DNA of 64,000 nucleotides from Scalindua sp964437425 (GCA_964437425.1 CAYTGO010000003.1:30489-94488), one strand, 5' to 3'; shown: positions 28,154 through 36,852, counted from the stretch's first letter. A program made the numbers and translations. The notes: a model not told the origin generated them from the letters alone.

Positions 28154-28744
28154 TTACTCTGCGATGATATCTTTTGTGGTTGTTAAAATTGCTCCGGCAT
28201 TTTTCATCTCATTCAGAGATTTTTCTTCTCCCTCTTTTGTAATCGCTTTTGTCGCATCCGTAACCAGGGAAACGTTGTAACCAAGTTTTAAAAGTCCAAG
28301 AACAGCCGCCTTTACACAGTAGTCTGTCGCCACTCCAAATACTACAAAGTCCTGCACATCCAGTTTTTTTACGATTTTGTCTGTGTTAACACTTTCAAAA
28401 ATATCAAATGTCTGGCTTTCAACGATTATCTGCTCATGGTCCATAATGGACTCAGTAATTTCCTGCTCTCTGTTTTCGATTGTGATGTTGTTGCTACACG
28501 TGCTTGCTTCAATCTTTTGATTTCCGGGGGTACCTTTAACACAATGGGCAGGAAAAAGCTTGAATTCAGGGTCATCAATCATATGTGCATCTGTTGAAGA
28601 GAGTATTTTTATTTTGTGTTCTTTTGCATAATCAAAGAGTGTTTTAATGTTGCCGACTATATCTTCCGCGTCAGGTACATAAAGATTTCCACGGGGATCC
28701 ATGAAATCAAATTGGGTATCTATATCAACGAAAACAGTATTCAT
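28154..28744 (-). CDS. Isochorismatase-family cysteine hydrolase (nicotinamidase-like)
   Basis: Catalytic Cys is C143 in GVATDYCVKAA; N-terminal D8/D10 (VDIDTQFDF), D52-A-H54 and the signature PAHCVKGT (65-72) are nicotinamidase features. Two expected residues deviate: the second metal His of the DxHxxxH motif is replaced by Asp/Pro (HMIDDPEF), and the catalytic Lys region reads IIVESQTFDIF with Glu in its place. Nicotinamide salvage is therefore plausible but not assured; another isochorismatase-like amidase is the alternative. 196 residues, ATG start. Confidence 0.75.
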   Translation of the reverse strand: MNTVFVDIDTQFDFMDPRGNLYVPDAEDIVGNIKTLFDYAKEHKIKILSSTDAHMIDDPEFKLFPAHCVKGTPGNQKIEASTCSNNITIENREQEITESIMDHEQIIVESQTFDIFESVNTDKIVKKLDVQDFVVFGVATDYCVKAAVLGLLKLGYNVSLVTDATKAITKEGEEKSLNEMKNAGAILTTTKDIIAE

Positions 28745-28774
28745 AATATTTATTTAACTGTATTTACTTACTGT

Positions 28775-29508
28775 TCAACAGTTCCACTCTTTCTCCAGTT
28801 CATCACGAAGGAGGAACAGACCTATTATGGTTTTCCCATCACAGATTTCACCGTTCTTAATCATCTCAAATGCCTTGGCCAATGGTATTTCTATAACCTG
28901 AATATCTTCGTTTCCTGTGCCAAAGTATTTATCCTTTATCTCCTCTCTTGTTTCAACGTAAGCGAGATATACAAATATTCTTTCAGAGCATCCTCCCGGG
29001 CTCGGGTAGAATTGAGTAAGATATTTTAAATCGTCTATCTTATAGCCGGTCTCTTCCAGAACTTCTTTCCTTGCTACNNNNNNNNNNNNNNNNNNNNNNN
29101 NNNNNNNNNNNNNNNNNNNNNNNNNNNNNNNNNNNNNNNNNNNNNNNNNNNNNNNNNNNNNNNNNNNNNNNNNNNNNATTTTAAATCGTCTATCTTATAG
29201 CCGGTCTCTTCCAGAACTTCTTTCCTTGCTACCAGCACTTTACCATTATCTTTGATCCCGGCAACACACTCTATCAACCAGCCCGGGCCGTCATCCACAT
29301 AAGCCGGGTACCGAAACTGTTTGACAAGAATCACCGACTCATCTGTTTTGTTATAGAGCATGACAGCGACCGTGTCTCCCCTGTTGAAGTTCAGTCTGTC
29401 GATTTCATTGCTCATTGAGCCATCAAATTTTTCATGCTGTAGGATGACCTTATCAACCTTAAAAAATCCATTATATTCTCTTTTGGAGTTTTTTATTTGA
29501 ACTTTCAA
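28775..29508 (-). CDS. Nudix hydrolase (ADP-ribose pyrophosphatase-like), split by an assembly gap
   Basis: Interrupted by 100 Ns at 29078-29177 flanked by identical 55-bp sequences. Collapsing, join(28775..29077,29233..29508), gives 579 bases and a continuous 192-residue frame ending EKEWNC. The N-terminal half with VKQFRYPAY and the C-terminal SPGGCSERIFVYLAY are typical of ADP-sugar Nudix enzymes. The Nudix box AGIKDNGK..KEVLEETGY keeps the EExG core but is two residues shorter than consensus and lacks the first Glu and the Arg of REU. TTG start with AAGG ten bases upstream. Confidence 0.75.
29023..29232. other. Scaffold gap with duplicated 55-bp flanks
   Basis: Bases 29023-29077 recur exactly at 29178-29232 around 100 Ns, as at the first gap. 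The true genome most likely has a single copy and no gap. Confidence 0.9.
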
Positions 29509-29540
29509 TGTTATTCTGCCTTTCAGAAAAAGTTAGCAAC

Positions 29541-29622
29541 ACTTCGACTCAGCTCAGTGTGACGTCATCCTCCGCCTAACAGGTGAGCGCCTGAGCGATG
29601 TCATCCTGAGCTGAGTCGAAGG
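29541..29622. repeat. Dispersed palindromic repeat, copy 1
   Basis: Perfect 16-bp arms CTTCGACTCAGCTCAG (29542-29557) and CTGAGCTGAGTCGAAG (29606-29621) around GTGTGACGTCATCC...CCTAACAGG. It lies between the Nudix and CCA-enzyme genes. Related copies are at 36.3 and 48.4 kb. Confidence 0.85.
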
Positions 29623-29646
29623 ACAGTTTTTTGTCGTGATAGCGAC

Positions 29647-31065
29647 TTAACTCGAATCTATTGACACAAATTCTTTTGCCTTTTTTAAAGCCTCCTCTTT
29701 TGTTGTAATCTTCTGTTCCAGTTGTTCATCCTTTATTGCATCCAGGATTTTTGAGAATATTGGGCCGGGTTTAAGTCCTAGAGCAATTAAATCATTACCT
29801 GTTATTAGGGGTTCGGGTTTTATCTCTTCTACCTTCAGCTCTTCAAACATCTTCTGGCAGAAGTTATAATCATCAAGATTTGCGGTACTGGCAAGAGAGT
29901 CTATTTTATATAGCTCCGCAAGTTCAGGGTAGCCTTCGTGGGCGAAAAGCCTCTTGAGCTTGCTTACCTTCATCTCCTGTGCATGTCTTAGATAGAGATG
30001 CATCTTTACCAGCCACGTAATGCGCTCCTTCTCTGCATTCGACATTCTTAACCGTTCGCATATCTTTCCCGCCATTTTAGCACCAATACTATCATGGTTG
30101 TTAAACCTGATACGGTCTGCAATCTCAAATGTTACGGGTTTTCCAATATCATGAAGAAGTACAGCCATTGCCAGTTCCCAGCTGCCGTACAAATTTTTTT
30201 TATCAAGACAGTTCGAGGCAGGATGATTTTCTTCCATGGCATCTGTCTCTTTTCTTCCGTCTGCCAATTTGGTTAATGTGAGTAGAGTATGCGTATAAAC
30301 GTCACCTTCCGGGTGAAAGTTTTCCGGCTGTTCTACACCTTTCATTGCCGTTACTTCCGGAAGTATTTCATGCAGAAGATTCAGATCGTCCAGCATTTTG
30401 ATACTCGTATCCGGGCTTGGACCGGTAAGTGTCTTCCGGAGTTCATCTCTAATTCTCTCTCTACTTACAGTCAGTATTTTATCATGAAACTTTTTAATAG
30501 CCTCAGCAGTCTGGTCCTCAATCTTGAAGTCAAATCGGCATGCAAAACGTACGGCCCTTATCATTCGCAATCTATCTTCATCAAATCTTTCAAAGGGGTT
30601 TCCAATGGCCCGGATCAGACCTACTTTCAGATCATCTTCTCCTCCGACATAATCAAAATGTTTATCTTCAATCGGGTCATAAAACATTCCGTTTATAGTA
30701 AAGTCTCGTCTTAATGCATCGCCTCTGGCATCGCAGAATATTACCGTGTCGGGGTGACGTCCATCTGAATATGTGCCGTCAGACCTGAATGTGGCAACCT
30801 CGAACTCGAAGTCATTTTCCATAACCAGGACAACGCCAAAGTGAAGACCGATAGGGACCGTCCGCTTGAATATATTAATAATATCATCGGGTTGAGCATC
30901 TGTAGCAATATCATAATCTTCCGGGACGATGCCCATCAGCATGTCACGAACGCAGCCGCCTGCAAACAGAGCACTGAATCCTTTTTCTTTCAGGCGCTTA
31001 ACAATGCCGATGGCAGCTTCTCTAAGTAAATTTTTGTGTGAGTTGTGTTCGATTTTATTACTCAT
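29647..31065 (-). CDS. cca: CCA tRNA nucleotidyltransferase with HD domain
   Basis: Class II nucleotidyltransferase: FAGGCVRDMLMG with the metal-binding EDYDIAT near residues 50-60, then the RRDFTINGM and RLMIRAVRFA-type motifs (here DEDRLRMIRAVRFA). The C-terminal half holds an HD phosphohydrolase domain with VLLHDIGKP. It adds or repairs tRNA 3' CCA ends. Two of the six tRNAs in this window lack an encoded CCA, so full CCA addition must exist; this gene is the candidate, though a poly(A) polymerase or A-adding enzyme cannot be excluded. 472 residues, 37 bp from murD. Confidence 0.88.
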   Translation of the reverse strand: MSNKIEHNSHKNLLREAAIGIVKRLKEKGFSALFAGGCVRDMLMGIVPEDYDIATDAQPDDIINIFKRTVPIGLHFGVVLVMENDFEFEVATFRSDGTYSDGRHPDTVIFCDARGDALRRDFTINGMFYDPIEDKHFDYVGGEDDLKVGLIRAIGNPFERFDEDRLRMIRAVRFACRFDFKIEDQTAEAIKKFHDKILTVSRERIRDELRKTLTGPSPDTSIKMLDDLNLLHEILPEVTAMKGVEQPENFHPEGDVYTHTLLTLTKLADGRKETDAMEENHPASNCLDKKNLYGSWELAMAVLLHDIGKPVTFEIADRIRFNNHDSIGAKMAGKICERLRMSNAEKERITWLVKMHLYLRHAQEMKVSKLKRLFAHEGYPELAELYKIDSLASTANLDDYNFCQKMFEELKVEEIKPEPLITGNDLIALGLKPGPIFSKILDAIKDEQLEQKITTKEEALKKAKEFVSIDSS

Positions 31066-31102
31066 GATTCAATATATTTTTTCTGGTTTTACTTGATACC
31101 GG

Positions 31103-32521
31103 TTAATACGGTGCCGCTGTAACAATGTGGCGTACAAGTTCTTTAAACTCTTTTCCTCTCTCTTCGTAGTTTGCAAACATACCGAAGCTTGCGCATGCCG
31201 GTGACAGCAAGACGATATCTCCAGGCTCAGCGATCTCAGAAGATTTTTTGACTGACTCATCAAGTGATGCCGCCATATAAACCTCCGGTTTTGTCTTTTC
31301 ACCTTTTATGTCCCGGATAAGTTTCTGTATAGTTTCAGCAGTCCCTCCGATTAAGATTACACATTTTGTGTTTCTTACACATTCCTGTGCAAACTGATGA
31401 AGACTGACCTGTTTATCATAGCCTCCCGCAATTAGTATTGTTGGGTTGTCAAATGCCTTTATACCTGCCGTCGCGGCCTCCGGTGTAGTGGCCTTTGAAT
31501 CATTGTAATATTGTACTTCGTTGATAGTGTGTACATACTCTAATCGATGTTCTAATCCTGCAAATCCTGTAATCGCATTTTTAATAGACTCTACATCGGC
31601 ATGCATTAAGGTCGCTGCGTATGATGCTGCCATTATGTTTTGCCAGTTATGAAGCCCTTTAATGTTAATTTGAGTTGAGCAGGGGATAACGGTTCTATTG
31701 GAATTATGATTAATAATAATTTCGTTATTTTTTAGAAAAGCTCCATGCTCCAACTCTTTTACTACGCTGAACCAAAGATGGCGGCCTCTGCTTTCGCCTT
31801 CCCATGTTTTTAATGTCGGATCATCGTAATTCATTATTGCGTAATCGCCCTCTTGTTGATAGTGAATAATTGCCTTTTTAGCGCCAATATAGTTCTCCAT
31901 GGTCTTGTGCCTGTCAAGGTGATTTGGAGCTATATTTGTTACTATGCTTATGTGCGGACTCGCTTCTATCCTGGCGAGATATTCAAGTTGAAAACTCGAT
32001 ATCTCAAGTACAACAACGTCATCTGCTTCTATCTCTTCAAGATTTTCCAGTAATGAAATACCTATGTTTCCGCCAACCCATGTTTTAATCCCCGCGCCCT
32101 TTAGCATCTCTCCCAACAACGATGTGGTTGTAGATTTTCCATTACTTCCTGTAATCCCTATTACTGGCGCAGGGCAGAGCCTGAAGAAAATACTCAGTTC
32201 AGAATCGATACGTATACTGTTTTCAAATGCTAATTGCAAAAACCTGGAATCATTCGGTACTGCAGGGCTGACAACCAGCATGTCCGCGTTCACAAAATCG
32301 TCTTCATCGTGTTTGCCCAGTCGAAACTTAACAGGCAGATTTGCAAGTAGTTTGAGAGAAGCAGATAATTCCTCGGCACTTTTCAAGTCTGTAACTGTCA
32401 CTTCCGCACCTTGAGATGCAAGGTATTTGACAGCGCCAACACCGCCTCCAAATAATCCTAATCCCATTACGGTTATTTTTTTACCATTAAAACTCTCTGT
32501 TTCCGTTGGCCTTTTACTCAT
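31103..32521 (-). CDS. murD: UDP-N-acetylmuramoyl-L-alanine:D-glutamate ligase
   Basis: Peptidoglycan precursor enzyme. N-terminal VMGLGLFGGGVG binds UDP-MurNAc-Ala; the ATP loop GITGSNGKSTTTSLL is near residue 125; NIAPNHLDRH and the C-terminal YNDSKATTPEA, LIAGGYDK motifs are all MurD-specific. 472 residues, usual length. It is isolated from any dcw cluster, on the same strand as the CCA-enzyme gene. The 194 bp upstream hold no gene I can support. Confidence 0.95.
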   Translation of the reverse strand: MSKRPTETESFNGKKITVMGLGLFGGGVGAVKYLASQGAEVTVTDLKSAEELSASLKLLANLPVKFRLGKHDEDDFVNADMLVVSPAVPNDSRFLQLAFENSIRIDSELSIFFRLCPAPVIGITGSNGKSTTTSLLGEMLKGAGIKTWVGGNIGISLLENLEEIEADDVVVLEISSFQLEYLARIEASPHISIVTNIAPNHLDRHKTMENYIGAKKAIIHYQQEGDYAIMNYDDPTLKTWEGESRGRHLWFSVVKELEHGAFLKNNEIIINHNSNRTVIPCSTQINIKGLHNWQNIMAASYAATLMHADVESIKNAITGFAGLEHRLEYVHTINEVQYYNDSKATTPEAATAGIKAFDNPTILIAGGYDKQVSLHQFAQECVRNTKCVILIGGTAETIQKLIRDIKGEKTKPEVYMAASLDESVKKSSEIAEPGDIVLLSPACASFGMFANYEERGKEFKELVRHIVTAAPY

Positions 32522-32715
32522 GGTTTATAGATTTTTTATAAGTAAATTTCTCTTATTAAAGCAGATGAATATAATCTTTCAAATAAATACTGTTTTTTTG
32601 CATGCCTCAATGCCACGCCAAAATAAGATGATACACCGGTTCTTTGATTTATTAATAGACTTGAGTACTACTGAATGTTGGTTAATTGTGTTCTGTGTGG
32701 AGTATTGGGGACACC

Positions 32716-34419
32716 TTAACTACCCGACAAAATCATGTCTGGTGCGGTCTCTTTTTGGGAGCCTTCGGTATGCGTTTTGAAAAGTGCCTGCATTCCACTG
32801 GAAGTTTTGGTGGATAATCTGGAGCCGGTATCTTCATAGACAATAATGCCTTCAACATCAGATAGCTCTTCGATCAGGTCCATTCCCTTCTCCAGTCCCA
32901 GGACAAAGATCCCTGTGGAGAGCGCATCTGCCCGGGTTGCGTTGCCTGTAACAATTGTTACACTCACGATTCCCTTAACGGGATTACCAGTCCTGGGATC
33001 GATTATGTGTGAATATCGTTTTCCTTCAATAGTAAAGAAGTTCTCGTAATCGCCGGAAGTGGATACTGCCTTGTCCTTAATCTCAAATGTACCGAGAAGT
33101 CCCTCACTCTCGCGTGGATGCTGCAGTCCTATTACCCATGAATTTTTTCCGGGTGGAGTTCCAAATGTGTAGATATTTCCTGCGAAGTTTATAAGTGCGG
33201 AATTTATTCCGTTTAGTTTCAGTACACTGATTGCCCTGTCAACCGCATAACCCTTTCCGATTCCCCCCAGATCAATCTGAGTCTCTGGATTTTTAAAGAA
33301 TACCGTTTTCACGGTAACCGGGTTCTTTGCAAGTGATTTTATGGTTTTTTCTTCGATAATAATATTTTTGTAAGAGACTGATTCAAGTGCGGATTCCAAC
33401 TCTTCTTTGCCGGGAATTCGTCCCTTCTTCTTAAAGAAACCCCACTTTTTCATGAGTGGGCCTATTGTGATATCAAAAGCACCATCAGTTATATCGCTGT
33501 ACTGTATAGATTGTTCAATTATACTCGCAAGCTCTTTATTACAATCGGTAGGTTCTGTTGAGGCGTCATTGTTGAGTTCTGAAAGAACGCTCTTCTTTTT
33601 ATAATTGCTCATCAGGTAATCAAGCCGGTTTATTTCCTGGAAAACATCATTGAAGGCTTTTTCGGCTACATATTTATCTGCTGCGTAGATGGTGGCCTCA
33701 AAGACTGTGCCCATGCTTAAGGACGCTTTTTTGAAAAGCTTTAATTCCTGTTTCTGCCCGGTGTCGTCTTCATAGCCATATTTTACCTTTTCCAGGGAGG
33801 CAATTTTATCCGCTTTTCTGCCACTTAAATAGAATTCGTCAATCACCGCAAGTATCTTCTTCACTCCCTTACACATAGTGACAACTGACATGGTTGCGCC
33901 TGAGATGTTTATGATGTCTCTGTTAATTCGTATTTTGTTTTTAAGCGACTTGCCTTTAAACTGGTAAAGGAATCTTTTCTTTGCGATCTCTGAGCCTCTG
34001 CTTTCGCGGTAAACGAGAATCGCTATCTTGTCGATCTTACCCTTAAGATCTACTGACACAATAAATGTATAAGGATGAAATTTGCCGATCTCTTCGGTGA
34101 CTATTGCATATCCCGTCACCTCGCCTGCTTTAATCCCCATATAGACAACAAAAAAATCTTCATAGATTTTTCTTCTCAGCTTGTTTTGAAGCTGGCTCTT
34201 CTCCTCTTTTGTCAGGGGTACCACATTGAAGAGGATTTCGTCACAATGTGGAAACACCTCCCGCAATGCCTGTTCTTCTGTCAAATAGACCTGTGATATG
34301 TAATTATCTGCCGGCGCATCGTCAGCATCTGTTTGTGCGTGACTCGGTGTTGTAATCTCAAATACCAGTGCCAGTATTAGTATTAATATTGAAATGATGC
34401 TTGCTTGTTTTATTTTCAT
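32716..34419 (-). CDS. FMN-binding domain fused to ApbE flavin transferase
   Basis: The signal peptide (about 1-28) is followed by an RnfG/NqrC-type FMN-binding domain (about 75-195) with the flavinylation motif SGATMS at 173-178, T176 being the predicted FMN acceptor. The C-terminal ApbE domain (about 230-545) carries the family features MGTVFEATIY, DLGGIGKGYAVDRA and DPRTGNPVKG. ApbE transfers FMN from FAD to Thr in target proteins, so this polypeptide appears to hold enzyme and substrate together. It is exported, hence extracytoplasmic electron transfer. No partner cytochrome or Rnf genes are adjacent. Confidence 0.9.
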   Translation of the reverse strand: MKIKQASIISILILILALVFEITTPSHAQTDADDAPADNYISQVYLTEEQALREVFPHCDEILFNVVPLTKEEKSQLQNKLRRKIYEDFFVVYMGIKAGEVTGYAIVTEEIGKFHPYTFIVSVDLKGKIDKIAILVYRESRGSEIAKKRFLYQFKGKSLKNKIRINRDIINISGATMSVVTMCKGVKKILAVIDEFYLSGRKADKIASLEKVKYGYEDDTGQKQELKLFKKASLSMGTVFEATIYAADKYVAEKAFNDVFQEINRLDYLMSNYKKKSVLSELNNDASTEPTDCNKELASIIEQSIQYSDITDGAFDITIGPLMKKWGFFKKKGRIPGKEELESALESVSYKNIIIEEKTIKSLAKNPVTVKTVFFKNPETQIDLGGIGKGYAVDRAISVLKLNGINSALINFAGNIYTFGTPPGKNSWVIGLQHPRESEGLLGTFEIKDKAVSTSGDYENFFTIEGKRYSHIIDPRTGNPVKGIVSVTIVTGNATRADALSTGIFVLGLEKGMDLIEELSDVEGIIVYEDTGSRLSTKTSSGMQALFKTHTEGSQKETAPDMILSGS

Positions 34420-34484
34420 CGGTTCCTTCGTTACAGAAGTGAAAAGCCTTCGTTTTCTTTTGTCCGGGGAAGAGAAGGTCGTTC

Positions 34485-34979
34485 TCAGCCTTCCTCCAGG
34501 AGTTCTTCAACTCTTCTTAGAACCTCTTCTTCTATCTCTCCCGTTGACTTCATCCTCTGCCATCTGTATGCTGCGCTGCCACCCCTGGGTTTTTGTTGAA
34601 GTTGGCTCTTTACCTTTACAGTGCTTGCTATGATATTGCCGGAAATAGTGATGGTAAGTCGATATCTCTCTTTCCAGTAATCTTCCATGAATCGATCGGT
34701 CACCACGCTCCTCGCTTTTCTTGTTTGCGAATAACCTTCAGCCCAACCGGTTTTAATAATGCCTTTTTCCTTATCAACTTTGTCTAACGGCATAGTTCCA
34801 AGCGCCATGATAACGGTTGCCCATACATGCTCAAAGTCATCATCGAAAGACTTGGTACCTTTAGGAGGTTGTGCACGGGTAGCACCGTAATCAGTTTGAT
34901 AGCCTGAAGGGCGACCGAACAGGGAACATCCGGTCAAAAAAAACAGTGAAATGATCAAAAACAGTTTTGTGGTATGCAT
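34485..34979 (-). CDS. Lipoprotein, unknown function
   Basis: The signal peptide ends in the lipobox LTGC (Cys at about residue 17), so it is probably anchored in the outer membrane. The mature domain has an alpha-beta pattern (SFDDDFEHVWATVIMALG, then GIIKTGWAEG) resembling BamC-like or similar envelope lipoproteins, but it is not specific. ATG 34979 is chosen; the frame extends to a TTG at 35000. It may precede the ApbE-fusion gene in one unit (65-bp gap). Confidence 0.7.
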   Translation of the reverse strand: MHTTKLFLIISLFFLTGCSLFGRPSGYQTDYGATRAQPPKGTKSFDDDFEHVWATVIMALGTMPLDKVDKEKGIIKTGWAEGYSQTRKARSVVTDRFMEDYWKERYRLTITISGNIIASTVKVKSQLQQKPRGGSAAYRWQRMKSTGEIEEEVLRRVEELLEEG

Positions 34980-35028
34980 AATGTTGCAATTGAGTCTCAA
35001 GTTCTAAAGCGCTATAGTAGCAAAGATT

Positions 35029-35165
35029 ATCCGTTTTTGCAAGCAATTATTGGGGTTTTGAGTATAGTTAAAGGTTTGGCAGAATTGGATATACAAAAAC
35101 GGATGGTGATAAAGAGGAATGGGTGCACTGTGAAAGGAGAAGGAGAAAATGTCAGTGCACCCATT
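35029..35165. other. Intergenic element with two inverted repeats
   Basis: Arms ATCCGTTTTTG (35029-35039) and CAAAAACGGAT (35094-35104) are perfect over 11 bp. A second hairpin follows at once: AATGGGTGCACTG (35118-35130) with CAGTGCACCCATT (35153-35165), 13 bp and a 22-nt loop. No U-tract follows, so it is not a standard terminator. The 281-bp gap contains nothing else. Confidence 0.5.
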
Positions 35166-35260
35166 GTGTCATTTATTTAAAAATCATCAAACGTTGTATT
35201 GTTGTAAACATGCGAAATATTCAATTAGTTCCTTTAAATTTTATTATTATTGTCGCCGTC

Positions 35261-35548
35261 TTAATTATTAGTTAGTTCATGTGGTAATTTCTTATAAATA
35301 GATGACCATGATCGTTTTGCGAAGACAACAGGAATATTACACTCCTTTGCCTGCTTTTTGGTTACATTTGCCAGATTGTGGTTTACATAATCGTGCAATA
35401 CTATTATCAGGTCCATAGTCATCGGCATGCCTCTCTTAATGACGTTTCTATTCCTGCCGCTCATATGCCTGATATCGTCTACACCGATTTTTTTAAGTTC
35501 CTTCGGTATACTGCCAAGGTGATCCCCTCCTACTATTAATACTGACAT
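35261..35548 (-). CDS. DUF2325 protein
   Basis: Ninety-five residues, with MSVLIVGGDHLG at the start, RHMSGRNR at about 28-35 and HDYVNHNLA near 52, matching DUF2325 (PF10087), a small Rossmann-like family of unknown function. ATG with AGGAGG upstream. It is encoded 43 bp downstream of the DUF2582 gene on the same strand, and both lie next to a porin and response-regulator block. Confidence 0.8.
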   Translation of the reverse strand: MSVLIVGGDHLGSIPKELKKIGVDDIRHMSGRNRNVIKRGMPMTMDLIIVLHDYVNHNLANVTKKQAKECNIPVVFAKRSWSSIYKKLPHELTNN

Positions 35549-35591
35549 GTTTTTTCCTCCTGTGTAAAGGTGAAAGGCTATCTACTGCTAA

Positions 35592-35798
35592 TTAATTGCA
35601 AAGACTTATCTTTCTGCTCCATCCTGCTTTCGTTATTGATATCTTGCCTTCTTTTGCCAGCCAGTCGAGCGCCTGATAAAAGAGTGATTTTTCCATTCTC
35701 AGCAAAGATCTAAGTCTGCGAAGCATCATCTCTCCATTCGCATGGAGACGGATCCAGATGAAGTCCGCTGCTACTTCTACTTGTGAATCAAGTTCCAT
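35592..35798 (-). CDS. Winged-helix protein, DUF2582-like
   Basis: Sixty-eight residues forming a compact winged-helix pattern, with LRSLLRMEKSLFYQALDWLAKEGKI as the recognition region. It resembles DUF2582 (PF10771). Possibly a small DNA- or protein-binding regulator. ATG preceded by AGGAGG. The upstream 95 bp are very AT-rich and probably hold its promoter. Confidence 0.7.
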   Translation of the reverse strand: MELDSQVEVAADFIWIRLHANGEMMLRRLRSLLRMEKSLFYQALDWLAKEGKISITKAGWSRKISLCN

Positions 35799-35893
35799 AT
35801 GAAACCTCCTGGTTATAAAAAACTATCAAAATTTAAATTAAAATAATAAATAGCGATTGACTTAAAGCCTTTGGTTAAAACATGCCTCAGCTT

Positions 35894-36250
35894 CTATCCC
35901 TCTCTCTGCCCGCGTGTTTTTGCTCCTGAAAAGGCAAGTGTATTTGGGGACAGAGGATGCCTTTCTGTAAGGCCATTAAAGAAGTTGATTGCCCGGTCAG
36001 TCTCTCCATATTGCCGTGTCAGGCTGATATACCTCTTGCAGATATCACCGAAAGCCTTATTGTCTACTTTTCTTTCCATACTTTTCTCAAGCATTGCAAG
36101 ATCCCCATTTAAGTGCCTGTCTTTAAGAGAAGTTGGCTTTTCTGTAGAATTTTTTTTAATTTTTCTCAATGCCGGTTCACTTGCATGGGAAACAGATGTA
36201 ATAACGAGTGAAAAGAGAAACAATAAAGTTATTAATATTTTTAAAGACAT
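35894..36250 (-). CDS. Secreted TPR-like protein, possibly truncated
   Basis: The signal peptide (1-23, ending SHASE) is followed by a single TPR-like helix pair (YISLTRQYGETDRAINFFNGL). The last 14 residues, after SPNTL, are Gly/Arg/Lys-rich and do not continue the helical repeat, so the gene may be a C-terminally truncated remnant of a longer TPR protein. ATG with AAGGAG upstream. No other frame carries a continuation. Function unknown. Confidence 0.6.
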   Translation of the reverse strand: MSLKILITLLFLFSLVITSVSHASEPALRKIKKNSTEKPTSLKDRHLNGDLAMLEKSMERKVDNKAFGDICKRYISLTRQYGETDRAINFFNGLTERHPLSPNTLAFSGAKTRGQREG

Positions 36251-36311
36251 ATACTTCTTCTCCTTATTCAGAAATTAACTAGTTAAGTCGCTGTTACGAC
36301 ATAAGACTATC

Positions 36312-36380
36312 CTTCGACTCCGCTCAGGATGGCATTGCGCTGAGAGCTGTGGAACAACGTCACACTGAGCGGAGTCGAAG
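36312..36380. repeat. Dispersed palindromic repeat, copy 2
   Basis: Perfect 16-bp arms CTTCGACTCCGCTCAG (36312-36327) and CTGAGCGGAGTCGAAG (36365-36380). Same family as at 29.5 and 48.4 kb. Confidence 0.85.
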
Positions 36381-36418
36381 TGTTATCAACATTAAATTTC
36401 CTGGATTTATCAGAAATT

Positions 36419-36799
36419 TTAAAACACTTTACTTTCACATACTTTGTCTTCCAGGCAGTATTTGACTAATTCGCAAAAATCATAATCGCCTATTGTCTTT
36501 GAAATTACCGCATTTACACCCATTAGCTTTGCATCGTCCGGCTCGACCGGTAGATAGTTAGAGCTCATTAATATAATAGGGATCTTAATAATATTATTTA
36601 TCCTTCTTACTACGCCCATACCGTTCATTTCCGGCATGTTGAGGTCCGTTATTACAAGGTCAAAACTTTGCCTCATAAACATTATCATGCCTGTCGCTCC
36701 ATTATTTGCGGTAGAGACGCGATAGCCTTCATCCAATAATAGCTGTTTAAATATATTAAGTATGTCTTCGTTGTCATCTATGATCAGAATGTTTTTCAT
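36419..36799 (-). CDS. CheY-like single-domain response regulator
   Basis: Receiver domain only: IIDDNED holds the acidic pair (residues 5-11), the phospho-acceptor Asp lies in VITDLNMPEMNG, the switch Ser in LMSSNY and the Lys in VISKTI. There is no output domain. The ATG at 36799 follows AAAGGA; the frame extends to a TTG at 36820. No cognate kinase is adjacent. A perfect 15-bp palindrome lies 39 bases upstream (36838-36852), suggesting control by a Fur-type regulator. Confidence 0.9.
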   Translation of the reverse strand: MKNILIIDDNEDILNIFKQLLLDEGYRVSTANNGATGMIMFMRQSFDLVITDLNMPEMNGMGVVRRINNIIKIPIILMSSNYLPVEPDDAKLMGVNAVISKTIGDYDFCELVKYCLEDKVCESKVF

Positions 36800-36837
36800 T
36801 TTAATTATAGTTCCTTTCAATTAAACCTTTGTGCAAA

Positions 36838-36852
36838 TGAGACTCAGTCTCA
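36838..36852. promoter_or_regulatory. Fur-box-like 7-1-7 palindrome before the response regulator
   Basis: TGAGACT-C-AGTCTCA, a perfect inverted repeat with one central base, the same 7-1-7 geometry as Fur boxes. Positioned just upstream of the regulator gene on the minus strand. Confidence 0.55.
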
